Source of the DNA: Geodermatophilus saharensis
Lineage (GTDB): Bacteria; Actinomycetota; Actinomycetes; Mycobacteriales; Geodermatophilaceae
Assembly: GCF_900188205.1 (NCBI RefSeq)
Contig: NZ_FZOH01000003.1
Location: 208,539-272,538, forward strand
Length of the DNA stretch: 64,000 bases
Direction: 5' to 3'
Part shown: positions 1 through 11,078 of the stretch, piece after piece
Position numbering within the stretch: position 1 is the first letter of the stretch
How the letters are laid out: every line of letters starts with the position of its first letter
The notes under the pieces: generated by a model
Databases searched by the model: none
What the model was told of the DNA's origin: nothing
What the model saw: only the letters and a program-made list of their open reading frames with translations
Made by a program: the position numbers and the translations under genes

Positions 1-1160
1 TCAGCTTCGGTCTGTGGACCGTCGGCTGGACCGCCCGCGACCCGTTCGGTGACGCCACCCGCCCGGCTCTCGACCCGGTCGAGAGCGTCGAGAAGCTCGC
101 CGAGCTCGGCGCCTACGGCGTGACCTTCCACGACGACGACGTCATCCCGTTCGGCAGCGACGACGCCTCCCGGACCAAGACCATCGAGCGGTTCAAGCAG
201 GCGCTGGCCGACACGAACACGGTCGTGCCGATGGTCACCACCAACCTGTTCACCCACCCGGTGTTCAAGGAGGGCGCGCTCACCGCCAACGACCGCGGCG
301 TCCGCCGCTTCGCGCTGCGCAAGGTCATGCGCAACATGGATCTCGCCGCCGAGCTGGGCGCCTCCACCTACGTGCTGTGGGGCGGCCGCGAGGGCAGCGA
401 GGTCGACAGCGCCAAGGACCTGCGCGCCGCGCTCGACCGCTACCGCGAGGGCATCGACACCCTGGCCCAGTACTCCGAGGACCGCGGCTACGGCCTGCGC
501 TTCGCCCTGGAGCCCAAGCCGAACGAGCCGCGCGGCGACATCTTCCTGCCCACCATCGGGCACGCGCTGGCCTTCATCACGACCCTCGAGCACGCCGACC
601 TCGTCGGCGTGAACCCCGAGGTCGGGCACGAGCAGATGGCCAACCTCAACTACACGCACGGCATCGCCCAGGCGCTGTGGCAGGGCAAGCTCTTCCACAT
701 CGACCTCAACGGCCAGAAGGGCCCGCGCTTCGACCAGGACCTGGTCTTCGGCCACGGCGACCTGCTGAGCGCCTTCGCCACCGTCGACCTGCTCGAGCAC
801 GGCGGGCCGGGCGGCGGGCCCGCCTACGACGGCCCCCGGCACTTCGACTACAAGCCGCTGCGCACCGAGGACCTGACGGGCGTCTGGGAGTCGGCCGCGG
901 CCAACATGCGCACCTACCTGCTGCTCAAGGAGCGCGCCGCCGCCTTCCGCGCCGACCCCGAGGTGCAGGAGGCGCTCGTCGACGCCGCCGTCCCCGAGCT
1001 GGCGCAGCCCACCCTCGGCGACGGCGAGTCGTTCGACCAGCTGCTCGCCGACCGCTCGGCGTTCGAGGACTTCGACGCCGAGGCCGCCGGCGCCCGCCGC
1101 GGCGGTCAGGTCCGCCTGTCGCAGCTGGCCCTCGAGCACCTGCTCGGCGCCCGCGGCTGA
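1..1160 (+). CDS. xylA: Xylose isomerase, 5' truncated by window edge
   Basis: Interconverts D-xylose and D-xylulose in the cytoplasm, the first step of xylose use. 385 residues are visible and the start lies left of the window. The TIM-barrel active site is intact: FHDDD holds the catalytic His, [11 protein letters not shown] the first metal-binding Glu, NPEVGHEQM the second Glu and His, and DLNGQKG with RFDQD the Asp metal ligands. The visible length fits the 385-395-residue class I (actinobacterial) enzymes, so only a few residues are missing. It is followed after 13 bp by xylulokinase, forming an xylAB operon. No xylR-type regulator is visible; it may lie to the left. Confidence 0.97.
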   Translation, partial: SFGLWTVGWTARDPFGDATRPALDPVESVEKLAELGAYGVTFHDDDVIPFGSDDASRTKTIERFKQALADTNTVVPMVTTNLFTHPVFKEGALTANDRGVRRFALRKVMRNMDLAAELGASTYVLWGGREGSEVDSAKDLRAALDRYREGIDTLAQYSEDRGYGLRFALEPKPNEPRGDIFLPTIGHALAFITTLEHADLVGVNPEVGHEQMANLNYTHGIAQALWQGKLFHIDLNGQKGPRFDQDLVFGHGDLLSAFATVDLLEHGGPGGGPAYDGPRHFDYKPLRTEDLTGVWESAAANMRTYLLLKERAAAFRADPEVQEALVDAAVPELAQPTLGDGESFDQLLADRSAFEDFDAEAAGARRGGQVRLSQLALEHLLGARG

Positions 1161-1173
1161 CGACGCAGTACCG

Positions 1174-2571
1174 ATGACGCTGGTCGCGGGGGTCGACACC
1201 TCCACCCAGGCCTGCAAGGTCGTCGTCCGGGACGCGGCGTCCGGCACCCTCGTGCGCGAGGGCCGGGCGCCGCACCCCGAGGGCACCGAGGTCGACCCGG
1301 CCGCCTGGGCGAGTGCGCTGGAGAGCGCCGTCGCCTCGGCCGGCGGGCTCGACGACGTCGAGGCGGTGGCCGTCGGCGGGCAGCAGCACGGCATGGTCTG
1401 CCTCGACGAGGACGGCGCCGTCGTCCGGCCGGCGCTGCTGTGGAACGACACCCGCTCCGCCGGCGCCGCCGCCGACCTCACCCGCGAGCTCGGCGGGCCG
1501 TCGGCCTGGGCCGACGCCGTCGGGCTGGTGCCGGTGGCGTCGTTCACCGTGACCAAGCTGCGGTGGCTCGCCGAGCACGAGCCGGACAACGCCGCGCGCA
1601 CCGCCGCGGTGTGCCTGCCGCACGACTGGCTGACCTGGGTGCTGGCCGGCCGGCCCGCGCTCGACGCGCTGGTCACCGACCGCGGCGACGCCAGCGGCAC
1701 CGGCTACTGGTCGGCGGCCACCGGCGAGTACCGCCCGGACCTGCTCGAGCGCGCCTTCGGGCGCACCCCGGTGGTCCCGCGGGTCCTCGGCCCGGCCGAG
1801 CCGGCCGGCAGGTCCACCACCGGCGCCGTCCTCGGCCCCGGCACCGGGGACAACGCCGCCGCGGCGCTCGGGCTGGCCGCCGAGCCCGGCGACGTCGTCT
1901 GCTCGGTCGGCACGTCCGGCGTCGTGTCGATCGTGTCCGACACCCCCGCCGCCGACGCCAGCGGCGCGGTCGCCGGCTTCGCGGACGCCACCGGCCGCTT
2001 CCTGCCGCTGGTCGCCACGCTCAACGCCGCGCGGGTCCTCGACGCCACCGCCCGGCTGCTGGGCGTCGACCACGAGGAGCTGTCGCGGCTGGCGCTGTCG
2101 GCGCCGCCCGGCGCCGGCGGCCTGGTGCTCGTCCCGTACCTGGAGGGGGAGCGGACCCCGGACCGGCCGGACTCCACCGGCGCGCTGCACGGGCTGACGC
2201 TGGCCACCTCGACACCGGCGCACCTCGCCCGGGCCGCGGTCGAGGGGCTGCTGTGCGGGCTGGCCGACGGGCTCGACGCCGTCCGCGCCACCGGCGCGCA
2301 GGTGCGGCGGGTGCTGCTCGTCGGGGGCGGCGCCCGGTCGACGGCGGTCCGCGCGATCGCCCCGGCCGTGCTGGGGGTGCCGGTGCTGGTACCGCCGCCG
2401 GGGGAGTACGTGGCCGACGGCGCCGCCCGGCAGGCCGCCTGGGTGCTGTCCGGCGACGCCGAGCCGCCGGCGTGGGCGCGGCCGGGCACCGAGGTGCACG
2501 AGGCCGACCCCACCCCGGCCGTCCGCGAGCGGTACGCCGAGGTGCGCGACCTGACCGCCCGCCGCACCTGA
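1174..2571 (+). CDS. xylB: Xylulokinase (FGGY family)
   Basis: Phosphorylates D-xylulose to xylulose 5-phosphate, feeding the pentose phosphate pathway. The protein has 465 residues, usual for the family. The N-terminal actin-fold phosphate-binding motif [14 protein letters not shown], the sugar-contacting [10 protein letters not shown] and LWNDTRS, the [11 protein letters not shown] segment with the expected catalytic Asp, and the C-terminal ATPase motif LLVGGGARS are all present in order. ATG start; the Shine-Dalgarno sequence is weak and the 13-bp distance from xylA suggests translational coupling. A GC hairpin follows the stop codon. Confidence 0.95.
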   Translation: MTLVAGVDTSTQACKVVVRDAASGTLVREGRAPHPEGTEVDPAAWASALESAVASAGGLDDVEAVAVGGQQHGMVCLDEDGAVVRPALLWNDTRSAGAAADLTRELGGPSAWADAVGLVPVASFTVTKLRWLAEHEPDNAARTAAVCLPHDWLTWVLAGRPALDALVTDRGDASGTGYWSAATGEYRPDLLERAFGRTPVVPRVLGPAEPAGRSTTGAVLGPGTGDNAAAALGLAAEPGDVVCSVGTSGVVSIVSDTPAADASGAVAGFADATGRFLPLVATLNAARVLDATARLLGVDHEELSRLALSAPPGAGGLVLVPYLEGERTPDRPDSTGALHGLTLATSTPAHLARAAVEGLLCGLADGLDAVRATGAQVRRVLLVGGGARSTAVRAIAPAVLGVPVLVPPPGEYVADGAARQAAWVLSGDAEPPAWARPGTEVHEADPTPAVRERYAEVRDLTARRT

Positions 2572-2582
2572 GCGGACCCGGA

Positions 2583-2626
2583 CCCGCCGGTTCCGCTCCG
2601 GCGGGCCTGGGGGAGGCTGGTCCCCC
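2583..2626 (+). terminator. Two tandem GC hairpins after xylAB
   Basis: CCCGCCGG (2583-2590) and CCGGCGGG (2598-2605) are a perfect inverted repeat with a 7-nt loop. GGGGGA (2609-2614) and TCCCCC (2621-2626) form a second stem. There is no T-tract, as is usual for actinobacterial terminators. The site is 11 bp after the xylB stop, so it probably ends the xylAB transcript. Confidence 0.5.
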
Positions 2627-2682
2627 GTGACGACGAGGCGGGGCGGCGTGCGGGCGGGCGGCCCGGTGACCGGGGCGGGCCG

Positions 2683-3495
2683 GTGAGCGAGGCGTGGCTG
2701 CCGGAGGGGCTGACCGGCTCGGTCCTCGCGCTGGTCCTGCTCGCGGCGCTCACGGCCGGCTGGGTGGACGCCGTCGTCGGTGGGGGCGGGCTGGTGCAGC
2801 TGCCGGCCCTGCTGCTGGTCCCGGGGCTGTCCCCGGTGCAGGCGCTGGCCACCAACAAGCTGGCGTCGGTGTTCGGCACCACCACCAGCGCGATCACCTA
2901 CCAGCGGCGGGTGCACCCCGACCTGCGCACCGCGCTGCCGATGGCCGCGGTCGCCCTGGTGGGCTCGTTCTGCGGGGCGTCGGTGGCGGCGCTGCTGCCG
3001 GCGGAGGTGTTCAAGCCGGTCATCGTGGTGGCGCTGGTCGGCATCGCGCTGTTCACCGCGTTCCGCCCGGCGCTGGGCGAGGTGACGGCGCTGCGGCACA
3101 CCGGCCGTCGCCACCACGGCACCGCGCTGGCCGTCGGGGCGGTCATCGGCTTCTACGACGGCGTCCTGGGACCCGGCACCGGCTCGTTCCTGGTGTTCGC
3201 GCTGGTCTCGCTGCTCGGCTACGACTTCCTCAACGCCAGCGCCAAGGCCAAGATCGTCAACGTCGCCACCAACCTCGGGGCGCTGGCCTTCTTCGTGCCG
3301 CACGGGTCGGTGGTCTGGGGGCTGGGCCTGGCGCTGGGCGCGGCCAACACCCTCGGCGGCTACGTCGGCTCCCGGACGGCCACCAGCCGCGGCACCGGCT
3401 TCATCCGCGTCGTGTTCCTGGTGGTGGTCACCGCGCTGATCGTGCGGCTGGGCTGGGACGTGTGGACGGAGAACCTGCGCCCGCTGGCCGGCTGA
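2683..3495 (+). CDS. TauE/SafE family membrane transporter
   Basis: A 270-residue integral membrane protein of the TauE/SafE (DUF81) family, which exports sulfite or organosulfonate-type anions; the substrate cannot be read from sequence. The protein shows the family's internal duplication: VDAVVGGGGLVQLPALLL with a following ATNK in the first half, and GFYDGVLGPGTGSF in the second. About eight hydrophobic helices are visible. The GTG start was chosen because it places the first helix directly at the N terminus. It stands alone between the xyl operon and an unrelated membrane protein, so context gives no substrate clue. Confidence 0.85.
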   Translation: MSEAWLPEGLTGSVLALVLLAALTAGWVDAVVGGGGLVQLPALLLVPGLSPVQALATNKLASVFGTTTSAITYQRRVHPDLRTALPMAAVALVGSFCGASVAALLPAEVFKPVIVVALVGIALFTAFRPALGEVTALRHTGRRHHGTALAVGAVIGFYDGVLGPGTGSFLVFALVSLLGYDFLNASAKAKIVNVATNLGALAFFVPHGSVVWGLGLALGAANTLGGYVGSRTATSRGTGFIRVVFLVVVTALIVRLGWDVWTENLRPLAG

Positions 3496-3625
3496 CCCCG
3501 GCGGGCCCGCGGGCGACCGGGGCCGATGGACCCTGGCGCGCGCGGCGCGGACGCGCCAGCCTGGGGCGCCGGTCGCGGTGTCCGGCGCAGGAGGGGGACC
3601 CGGGCCAGGGAGGCCGGCGCGACCC

Positions 3626-4537
3626 ATGGAGCACGTCGACGAGCGGACACAGGACCCGACCGAGGCGATCCGCCCCGGCACGAGGCGTCTGCTGGTGGCC
3701 TTCCTGGTGCTCACCCTCCTCGCCGTCAACCAGCTGTTCGTGCTCGCCGACGTGGCCGACCGCTTCTGGGCCTGGACCATCCGGGCCGAGCCGACCGCCG
3801 CGTTCCTCGGAGCGGCCTACGGCGCCGGCGCGGTGCTGTCGGCGCTGTCGCTGCGCGAGGACCGCTGGAGCCGGATCCGGGTCCCGGTGCTCACCGTCAC
3901 CGTCTTCACCCTCGTCACCTGCGTGGCGACGCTCGTCCACACCCACCGCCTGCACCTGCTGACCGGCGGGCCGGTCGCCCGCGTGGCGGCCTGGGTGTGG
4001 CTGGCGGTCTACCTCGTCATCCCGGCGCTGTGCGTGGCGGTGGTGCTCGCCCAGGAGGTCCGCCGGCGTGGGCGGCCGGCGGTGCCGGCACCGATGCCGG
4101 GCTGGCTGGCGGGCCTGCTGGCCGTCGAGGGGGCGGTGATGCTCGCGGCGGGCGGCGTCCTGTTCGCCGGCGGGCTGTTCGTGCACCACCACGTGCAGAC
4201 CGTCACGTCCTTCTGGCCGTGGGAGATCACCCCGCTGAGCTCCCAGGTGATCGGGGCCTGGATGATCGCCCTCGGCGTGGCCGCGGCGCTGGTCATCCGG
4301 GAGCGGGACCTGAGCCGGCTGTTCGTCGCGGGGGTCACCTACACCGTCTTCGGGGTCCTCGAGCTCGTGGCGCTGGTCTGGTACCTGCCCGAGGTGGACA
4401 CCGACGACGGGTGGGTGTGGGCCTACGGCGTCTTCCTCGTCGCCGTCGTCGCCACCGGTGCCGTCGGCGCCCGGGCCGCCCGGGTCGCCCGGCGCGGGGA
4501 CACCGGGTCGGCGCGCACGACGGCGGCGGCCGGCTGA
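3626..4537 (+). CDS. Multi-pass membrane protein of unknown function
   Basis: 303 residues with about eight predicted transmembrane helices starting near residue 20 (RRLLVAFLVLTLLAVNQLFVL). I do not recognise a functional family. The start ATG at 3626 has GGGAGG 12 nt upstream; an in-frame GTG at 3578 lacks a ribosome site and would add 16 Gly/Pro/Arg-rich residues unlike a membrane protein N terminus. A loop with HTHRLHLL and a later HHHVQTVTSFWPWE contain the only clustered histidines. Convergent with the acyl-CoA ligase across a strong palindrome. Confidence 0.7.
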   Translation: MEHVDERTQDPTEAIRPGTRRLLVAFLVLTLLAVNQLFVLADVADRFWAWTIRAEPTAAFLGAAYGAGAVLSALSLREDRWSRIRVPVLTVTVFTLVTCVATLVHTHRLHLLTGGPVARVAAWVWLAVYLVIPALCVAVVLAQEVRRRGRPAVPAPMPGWLAGLLAVEGAVMLAAGGVLFAGGLFVHHHVQTVTSFWPWEITPLSSQVIGAWMIALGVAAALVIRERDLSRLFVAGVTYTVFGVLELVALVWYLPEVDTDDGWVWAYGVFLVAVVATGAVGARAARVARRGDTGSARTTAAAG

Positions 4538-4568
4538 CCGGGGTCCCCGCCGCGGCGGGGACCCCGGT
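4537..4568. terminator. Perfect 32-bp palindrome between convergent genes
   Basis: ACCGGGGTCCCCGCC (4537-4551) pairs with GGCGGGGACCCCGGT (4554-4568); only the GC at 4552-4553 separates the 15-bp arms, and it is itself self-complementary. It begins at the last base of the upstream stop codon and ends 6 bp before the stop of the convergent ligase gene. Placement and symmetry fit a bidirectional terminator without a T-tract. Confidence 0.75.
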
Positions 4569-4573
4569 CCGGC

Positions 4574-6223
4574 TCAGCTGCCCCGCAGCTCCCGGCGCAG
4601 GATCTTGCCGGTCACCGTCTTGGGCAGCTCGTCGAGCAGCTCGACGCTGCGCGGGTACTTGTAGGCGGCCATCCGCTCCTTGCAGTGGGCGATCAGCTCC
4701 TCCGGGGTGGCACTGGCCCCCGGCCTGAGGCTGACGAACGCCTTGACCGTCTCCCCGCGCTTCTCGTCGGGGACGCCGACGACGGCGGACTCCCGGACGG
4801 CGGGGTGCTCGGCCAGGACGTCCTCGACCTCGCGGGGCCACACCTTGTAGCCCGAGGCGTTGATCATGTCCTTCTTGCGGTCGACGATGAACACCCAGCC
4901 CTGCGGGTCCATGAACCCCACGTCACCGCTCTTCAGCGCCCCGCCGGGCAGGCCGGCCGCCGTCTCCTCGGGCTTGCCCCAGTAGCCGGCCACCACCTGC
5001 GGGCCCTCGGCGACGATCTCGCCGACCTCGCCCAGCGGCAGGTCCTGCCCGTCGTCGCCCTGGATCCGGACGACCGTGTTGGGCGCGGGCACCCCGACCG
5101 ACAGCGCGCCCGAGGTCGGGTCCACCGGCGACGGCGACCCGAAGGGCGTGACCGTCATCGGCGACGTCGTCTCGGTGAGGCCGTAGGCGTTGTGCACCTG
5201 CTTGCCGGTGGCCTCGAAGAACCCGCGCTCGGCGGCCGGGGAGATCGCCGCGCCGCCGGAGTAGATCGAGGTGAAGGAGTCGAAGTGCTCCTTGCTGAAC
5301 CCGGGGGCGTTGAGCAGCGCGCTGAACGCGGTGATCGCGCCGATGGTGAACGCCGGGCGGTGCTCGAGGAACGCGTCGAGCACCACCTGCGGCTCGAACC
5401 GGTAGGCGAGCACCAGCGGCGCCGGCACCAGCATCGTCACCGCGACGTGCCCGATCAGGCCGGTGATGTGGAACAGCGGCGCGATGCCGAACACCGGCCC
5501 GTCCCGCCCGGCGTGCACCCAGTCCCGGTACACCTGCGCGGTGAACACGACGTTGCGGTGGGTGTTCATCGCGCCCTTGGGCACGCCCGTGGTCCCCGAG
5601 GTGTAGGTCAGGAACGCGACGTCGTCGGGCCCGAGCGTCACCGGGGGCGGCGTCTGCCCCCGGTGGGCCTCGACGAACTCCAGCAGGTCGGTGGTGCCCT
5701 CGTGCCGCTGCCGGGTGACGCCGGCGAACAGCCGCTCGTCGTCGCGGGTCTGCAGGTCCAGCCCGCTGGTGGTGAGCACCAGCCGCACGTCGGTGTCCGG
5801 GACGACCTCGCGCGCCACCTCGTCGTAGAGGGTGTCCAGGCTGAGCAGCACCGTCGCCCCGGAGTCGGCGAGCAGGTAGGACAGCTCCCGCTTCCGGCTC
5901 ATCGGGTTGATCGACACCATGACCCCGCCGGCCTTCCAGGTGGCGACCATGGCCATGACGAACTGCGGCACGTTCTGCAGGTAGACCGCCAGCCGGTCGC
6001 CGGGGGAGAACCCGTTGGCCAGCAGGCCGGCGGCCAGCGCGTCGGTCGTCTCGTCGAGGTCGCGGCGGACGACGGTGCCGTCGAAGTAGCGCAGCGCGTC
6101 ACCGTCGGGGTCGCGCTGCACGCCGGCCCGGAACATCGACAGCGCGTCGGGGAACTCGATCTCGTAGTCGGCCGGCTGGTCGCCGTAGAGGGCCAGCCAG
6201 GGCCGCTCGTCGTAGGCGCTCAC
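4574..6223 (-). CDS. AMP-dependent acyl-CoA synthetase (fatty acid CoA ligase type)
   Basis: 549 residues of the ANL superfamily, activating a carboxylic acid through an acyl-adenylate to the CoA thioester. Core motifs are complete: TYTSGTTGVPKG (phosphate loop), YGLTETTSP, SGDVGFMDPQGW, DRKKDMINASGYKVWP (hinge) and the C-terminal catalytic lysine in KTVTGKILRREL. The MNTHRN stretch and medium length resemble long- or medium-chain fatty acid ligases, but the chain length is not readable. GTG start 7 nt after the stop of the cyclase-family gene, so the two probably form one operon and may act on the same acid. Confidence 0.9.
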   Translation of the reverse strand: MSAYDERPWLALYGDQPADYEIEFPDALSMFRAGVQRDPDGDALRYFDGTVVRRDLDETTDALAAGLLANGFSPGDRLAVYLQNVPQFVMAMVATWKAGGVMVSINPMSRKRELSYLLADSGATVLLSLDTLYDEVAREVVPDTDVRLVLTTSGLDLQTRDDERLFAGVTRQRHEGTTDLLEFVEAHRGQTPPPVTLGPDDVAFLTYTSGTTGVPKGAMNTHRNVVFTAQVYRDWVHAGRDGPVFGIAPLFHITGLIGHVAVTMLVPAPLVLAYRFEPQVVLDAFLEHRPAFTIGAITAFSALLNAPGFSKEHFDSFTSIYSGGAAISPAAERGFFEATGKQVHNAYGLTETTSPMTVTPFGSPSPVDPTSGALSVGVPAPNTVVRIQGDDGQDLPLGEVGEIVAEGPQVVAGYWGKPEETAAGLPGGALKSGDVGFMDPQGWVFIVDRKKDMINASGYKVWPREVEDVLAEHPAVRESAVVGVPDEKRGETVKAFVSLRPGASATPEELIAHCKERMAAYKYPRSVELLDELPKTVTGKILRRELRGS

Positions 6224-6230
6224 GAGGGGC

Positions 6231-7202
6231 TCACTTGATCACGACGGGGTTGACCGGGGAGCCGCTGCCCTTGTGCACCTTGAGCGGGGCGGCGACGTAG
6301 AGGCCCTCGTACTGGCCGTCCTCGGCGGAGTCGGCGGCCAGCGCCTCGAGGTCGGCGATCTCGGTGAGGGTGACCCCGAGGTTGCGCATGAGCGCGTTGT
6401 GCAGCACCAGCGCGACGCCGTTGTTCGGGTCGGTGGTGACCTCGTTGGCGATGGTGTCGGTGACCAGGTTGGGGATCTCCATGTCCTGGAACCACTGCAC
6501 CAGCTCGGGGCTGTAGACCAGGCCGGGCTCGTTGAAGCCCTCGTAGAAGGCCTCGCCCTGCTCGAAGAACAGCTGCAGGAAGTTGGTGCGCACGATCAGC
6601 ACGTCCCGCTTCCTGATCTGCACGCCCTGCTGCTCGGCGCAGGCGAGCAGGTCCTCGTGGGTGAACGTCTCGCCCTTGTCGAGGGTGGGCTTGCCGCGGA
6701 AGCGGGCCATGTCCAGCAGCACGCCGCGGCCGACGACGCCGCGCTGGGCGATCGGCTCGACGCTGGCCTTGTCCAGCCCGCCGACGGTGGTGCGGGCGTC
6801 GTAGCCGTTCCAGATCTTCCCGCCGTACCAGACGTGGCCCAGCCCGTCGTACTGCGTGGAGCCCTGCAGGAACGCGTTGATCTTGTCGTCGGCGTAGTGC
6901 AGGCCGCCGGGGTACTGCGGCGCGTCGTCGGAGTCCCAGGTGGACTCGTCGAGGATCTGGGTGCGCTCGGCGGGGGAGCGGCCGGGCCACACCGGGTCGC
7001 CCTTCGGGTCGCCGATGAGCCGCTGCAGCGTGAAGACCTTGCCCTGGCGGACCAGGCCGACGGCGGCGAGCACCTGCTCGGGCCCGAGGTAGTTCAGCGC
7101 GCCGACCTCGTCGTCGTCGCCCCACTTCCCCCAGTTGGTCGGGGAGTCGGCGAGCAGGTCGTCGAGCGAGGGGACGGCGGTGGTCTCGGGTTCTGCGGTC
7201 AC
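6231..7202 (-). CDS. Cyclase family protein (kynurenine formamidase-like metal hydrolase)
   Basis: 323 residues of the PF04199 cyclase family, Mn/Zn hydrolases that open amide, lactone or cyclic substrates. The metal site, classically HxGTHxDxxxH, appears here as STQYDGLGHVWY: Asp and the last His are kept but the first His is replaced, as in the large actinobacterial cyclase subfamily. GTG start chosen because GGAGG lies 6 nt upstream; earlier in-frame starts would run through the divergent promoter region. Divergent from the hydroxyacid-oxoacid transhydrogenase and upstream of an acyl-CoA ligase. The physiological substrate is unknown. Confidence 0.82.
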   Translation of the reverse strand: MTAEPETTAVPSLDDLLADSPTNWGKWGDDDEVGALNYLGPEQVLAAVGLVRQGKVFTLQRLIGDPKGDPVWPGRSPAERTQILDESTWDSDDAPQYPGGLHYADDKINAFLQGSTQYDGLGHVWYGGKIWNGYDARTTVGGLDKASVEPIAQRGVVGRGVLLDMARFRGKPTLDKGETFTHEDLLACAEQQGVQIRKRDVLIVRTNFLQLFFEQGEAFYEGFNEPGLVYSPELVQWFQDMEIPNLVTDTIANEVTTDPNNGVALVLHNALMRNLGVTLTEIADLEALAADSAEDGQYEGLYVAAPLKVHKGSGSPVNPVVIK

Positions 7203-7332
7203 TGCTGACCTCCGGGGCGGGGGGACGGGAAGGCCCCCGACCCTGCCCCGCTGTGGTGCGGAACACAACCGGCGTGCACCATCGACCGCAACCGACGACA
7301 GCCCGCCCCGCCCCGGCCGCCCGGAGGTCCCC
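7203..7332. promoter_or_regulatory. Divergent promoter region, cyclase gene and transhydrogenase gene
   Basis: 130 bp separate two genes read outward, so both promoters should lie here. Ribosome sites GGAGG sit at each end. The centre (about 7255-7305) is less GC-rich than its flanks and is the likely promoter core. I cannot assign -35/-10 boxes with confidence. Confidence 0.5.
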
Positions 7333-8613
7333 GTGAGCGCTCCCGTCCCCGAGTCCGTGTTCACCTACGGCGCCCCGTCGCTGAAGTTCGGCAGCGGCGC
7401 CTCCGACGAGATCGGCTACGACCTCAGCCGCCTCGGTGTGCGCCGCGTCCTGGTGGTCACCGACCCCGGGGTGGCGGCGACCGGGCTGCCGCAGCGGGTG
7501 GCCGACCAGATGGGCCGCTTCGGCATCGAGGCGCGGGTGTACGACGGCGTGCACGTCGAGCCGACCGACGTCAGCCTCACCGAGGCCATCGAGCAGGCGC
7601 GGGCGTCGGGGCCGTGGGACGCGTTCGTCGCCGTCGGCGGCGGGTCGAGCATCGACACCGCCAAGGCGATCAACCTGCTCACCACCAACCCCGGCGAGCT
7701 CATGGACTACGTCAACGTGCCGGTCGGGAAGGGGCAGGCGCCGAGCGAGCCGCTGCGGCCGCTGGTCGCCGTCCCCACCACGACCGGCACCGGCTCGGAG
7801 AGCACCACCATCTGCGTGATGGACGTGATCGCGCAGCGGGTGAAGACCGGGATCAGCCACGCGCGGCTGCGGCCCACCCTCGCCGTCATCGACCCCGACC
7901 TGACGGTGACCCAGCCGCCGGGCGTCACCGCCGCCTCGGGCATGGACATCCTCTGCCACGCGCTGGAGAGCTACACCGCCCGCTGGTACACCACCTACGA
8001 CCGCAAGACCCCCGAGCAGCGGGTGCCCTACTGCGGGTCCAACCCGATCTCGGACATGTGGTCGGAGAAGGCGCTGTCGCTGCTGGCCGGTTCCTTCCGG
8101 CGGGCGGTCCGGCACGGCGACGACACGCAGGCCCGCGCCGACATGGCGATGGCGGCCACCTTCGCGGGGATGGGCTTCGGCAACGCCGGGGTGCACGTCC
8201 CGCACGCCAACGCCTACCCGATCGCCGGGCAGGTCAAGGACTTCCACCCCAAGGACTACCCGGCCGGCGAGCCGATGGTGCCGCACGGGATGTCGGTGGC
8301 GCTGACCGCGCCGGAGGCCTTCCGGTTCACCTTCGAGGCCTCCCCCGAGCGGCACGTGCGCGCCGCGCAGCTGCTCGCGCCCAACGCCGGGCAGCCCGAC
8401 GAGCCCGCCGAGTTCCTGCCGACCGTGCTCACCGACCTGATGCGCGACATCGACATCCCCAACGGCATCGCCGCCGTCGGCTTCGACGAGGGCGACGTGC
8501 CCGACCTCGTCGAGGGGACGATGAAGCAGCAGCGGCTGCTGGCCACCTGCCCGCGGGAGGTCACCGAGGACGACGTCGCGGGGATCTTCCTCCGCTCGAT
8601 GTCGCTCTGGTGA
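7333..8613 (+). CDS. Hydroxyacid-oxoacid transhydrogenase (iron-containing ADH family, ADHFE1-like)
   Basis: 426 residues. The family oxidises 4-hydroxybutyrate to succinate semialdehyde while reducing 2-oxoglutarate to 2-hydroxyglutarate, without free cofactor. The iron-ADH nucleotide motif VGGGSSIDTAK, the TTTGTGSE loop and metal-binding histidines in MDILCHALESY, GVHVPHANAYPIAG and VPHGMSVAL are present. CGSNPISDMWSEKAL and AGMGFGNAGVH closely resemble animal ADHFE1 and separate it from ordinary iron alcohol dehydrogenases. GTG start with GGAGG 6 nt upstream. The neighbouring cyclase, CoA ligase and thioesterase suggest short hydroxyacid or lactone catabolism. Confidence 0.88.
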   Translation: MSAPVPESVFTYGAPSLKFGSGASDEIGYDLSRLGVRRVLVVTDPGVAATGLPQRVADQMGRFGIEARVYDGVHVEPTDVSLTEAIEQARASGPWDAFVAVGGGSSIDTAKAINLLTTNPGELMDYVNVPVGKGQAPSEPLRPLVAVPTTTGTGSESTTICVMDVIAQRVKTGISHARLRPTLAVIDPDLTVTQPPGVTAASGMDILCHALESYTARWYTTYDRKTPEQRVPYCGSNPISDMWSEKALSLLAGSFRRAVRHGDDTQARADMAMAATFAGMGFGNAGVHVPHANAYPIAGQVKDFHPKDYPAGEPMVPHGMSVALTAPEAFRFTFEASPERHVRAAQLLAPNAGQPDEPAEFLPTVLTDLMRDIDIPNGIAAVGFDEGDVPDLVEGTMKQQRLLATCPREVTEDDVAGIFLRSMSLW

Positions 8614-8619
8614 CCGGTC

Positions 8620-9033
8620 TCAGACCGCGACGATCGTCTTGGTGACCTGCGCCGAGGCGACGAGGGCGCCGTCCACCGTCGCCTCGGCGCGCAGGAACGC
8701 CACCGCCCGGCCGCGGCGCAGCACCGAGCCGGTGACGTCGACCCGGGCGCCGGCGCGCACCGGCCGCAGCAGCGAGGCGGTGAGGTCGTGGGTGACCGCG
8801 TGCTCGCCGTCGCCGAGGGACGGCAGCAGCGCGAGGAACGCCGCGACGTCGAGGAAGGTGTAGACGACCCCGCCGTGCAGCAGCGCGGCCTGGTTCTGCG
8901 CGGCCGCGCCGACGGGGAACCAGATGCCGGCCGGCGGGTCGGCCGGGTCGCGCAGCCGCATCTCCAGGTGCCGGTGCAGCGGGATGTCGAGCACGGCCTG
9001 CACACGGGCGGCGAGCATCTCCGGGGACGGCAC
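8620..9033 (-). CDS. PaaI-type hotdog thioesterase
   Basis: 137-residue single hotdog-fold protein; such enzymes hydrolyse acyl- or aryl-CoA thioesters. The helix entry motif NQAALLHGGVVYTFLDVAAFLAL carries the family HGG and the conserved acidic residue in the following helix, and the strand THDLTASLLRPVRAG is typical. GTG start at 9033; an ATG 15 nt downstream is an alternative. Stop is only 6 bp from that of the convergent transhydrogenase. Overlap of function with the ligase at 4574-6223 is possible. Confidence 0.83.
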   Translation of the reverse strand: MPSPEMLAARVQAVLDIPLHRHLEMRLRDPADPPAGIWFPVGAAAQNQAALLHGGVVYTFLDVAAFLALLPSLGDGEHAVTHDLTASLLRPVRAGARVDVTGSVLRRGRAVAFLRAEATVDGALVASAQVTKTIVAV

Positions 9034-9060
9034 GCCCCGCAGCCTCGCACGCCGCGCGGG

Positions 9061-10945
<1,885 letters not shown>

Positions 10946-10947
10946 AA

Positions 10948-11059
10948 GGACCCCCTCGCCCCCCACCGCTCGCAGGCTCAGGGCGGGCCCCCCTGGAAGG
11001 GGGCAGTTCCAGCCGGTCACCTCCGCTCGCGGTGGGGCCCTGCGAGGGGGCCGTTCCAG
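10948..11059. repeat. Imperfect long inverted repeat, possible dispersed intergenic element
   Basis: Left arm 10948-10973 (GGACCCCCTCGC then CCCCACCGC) mirrors right arm 11025-11052 (GCGGTGGGG then GCGAGGGGGCC) with a few gaps. Inside the loop, GGGGGCAGTTCCAG at 10999-11012 recurs as GGGGGCCGTTCCAG at 11046-11059 (13 of 14 identical). It directly follows hppD. It may be a terminator or a copy of a dispersed palindromic family; I see no second copy in this window. Confidence 0.45.
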
Positions 11060-11078
11060 GACGTCGCCGGGGCGGCGC

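Noticed and set aside
7275..7295. Shared operator: TCGACCGCAACCGA near 7280 recurs on the other strand near 20690
   Set aside because: The second copy lies between two convergent genes, where an operator is unlikely, and a single 14-base match within 64 kb of GC-rich DNA can be chance.
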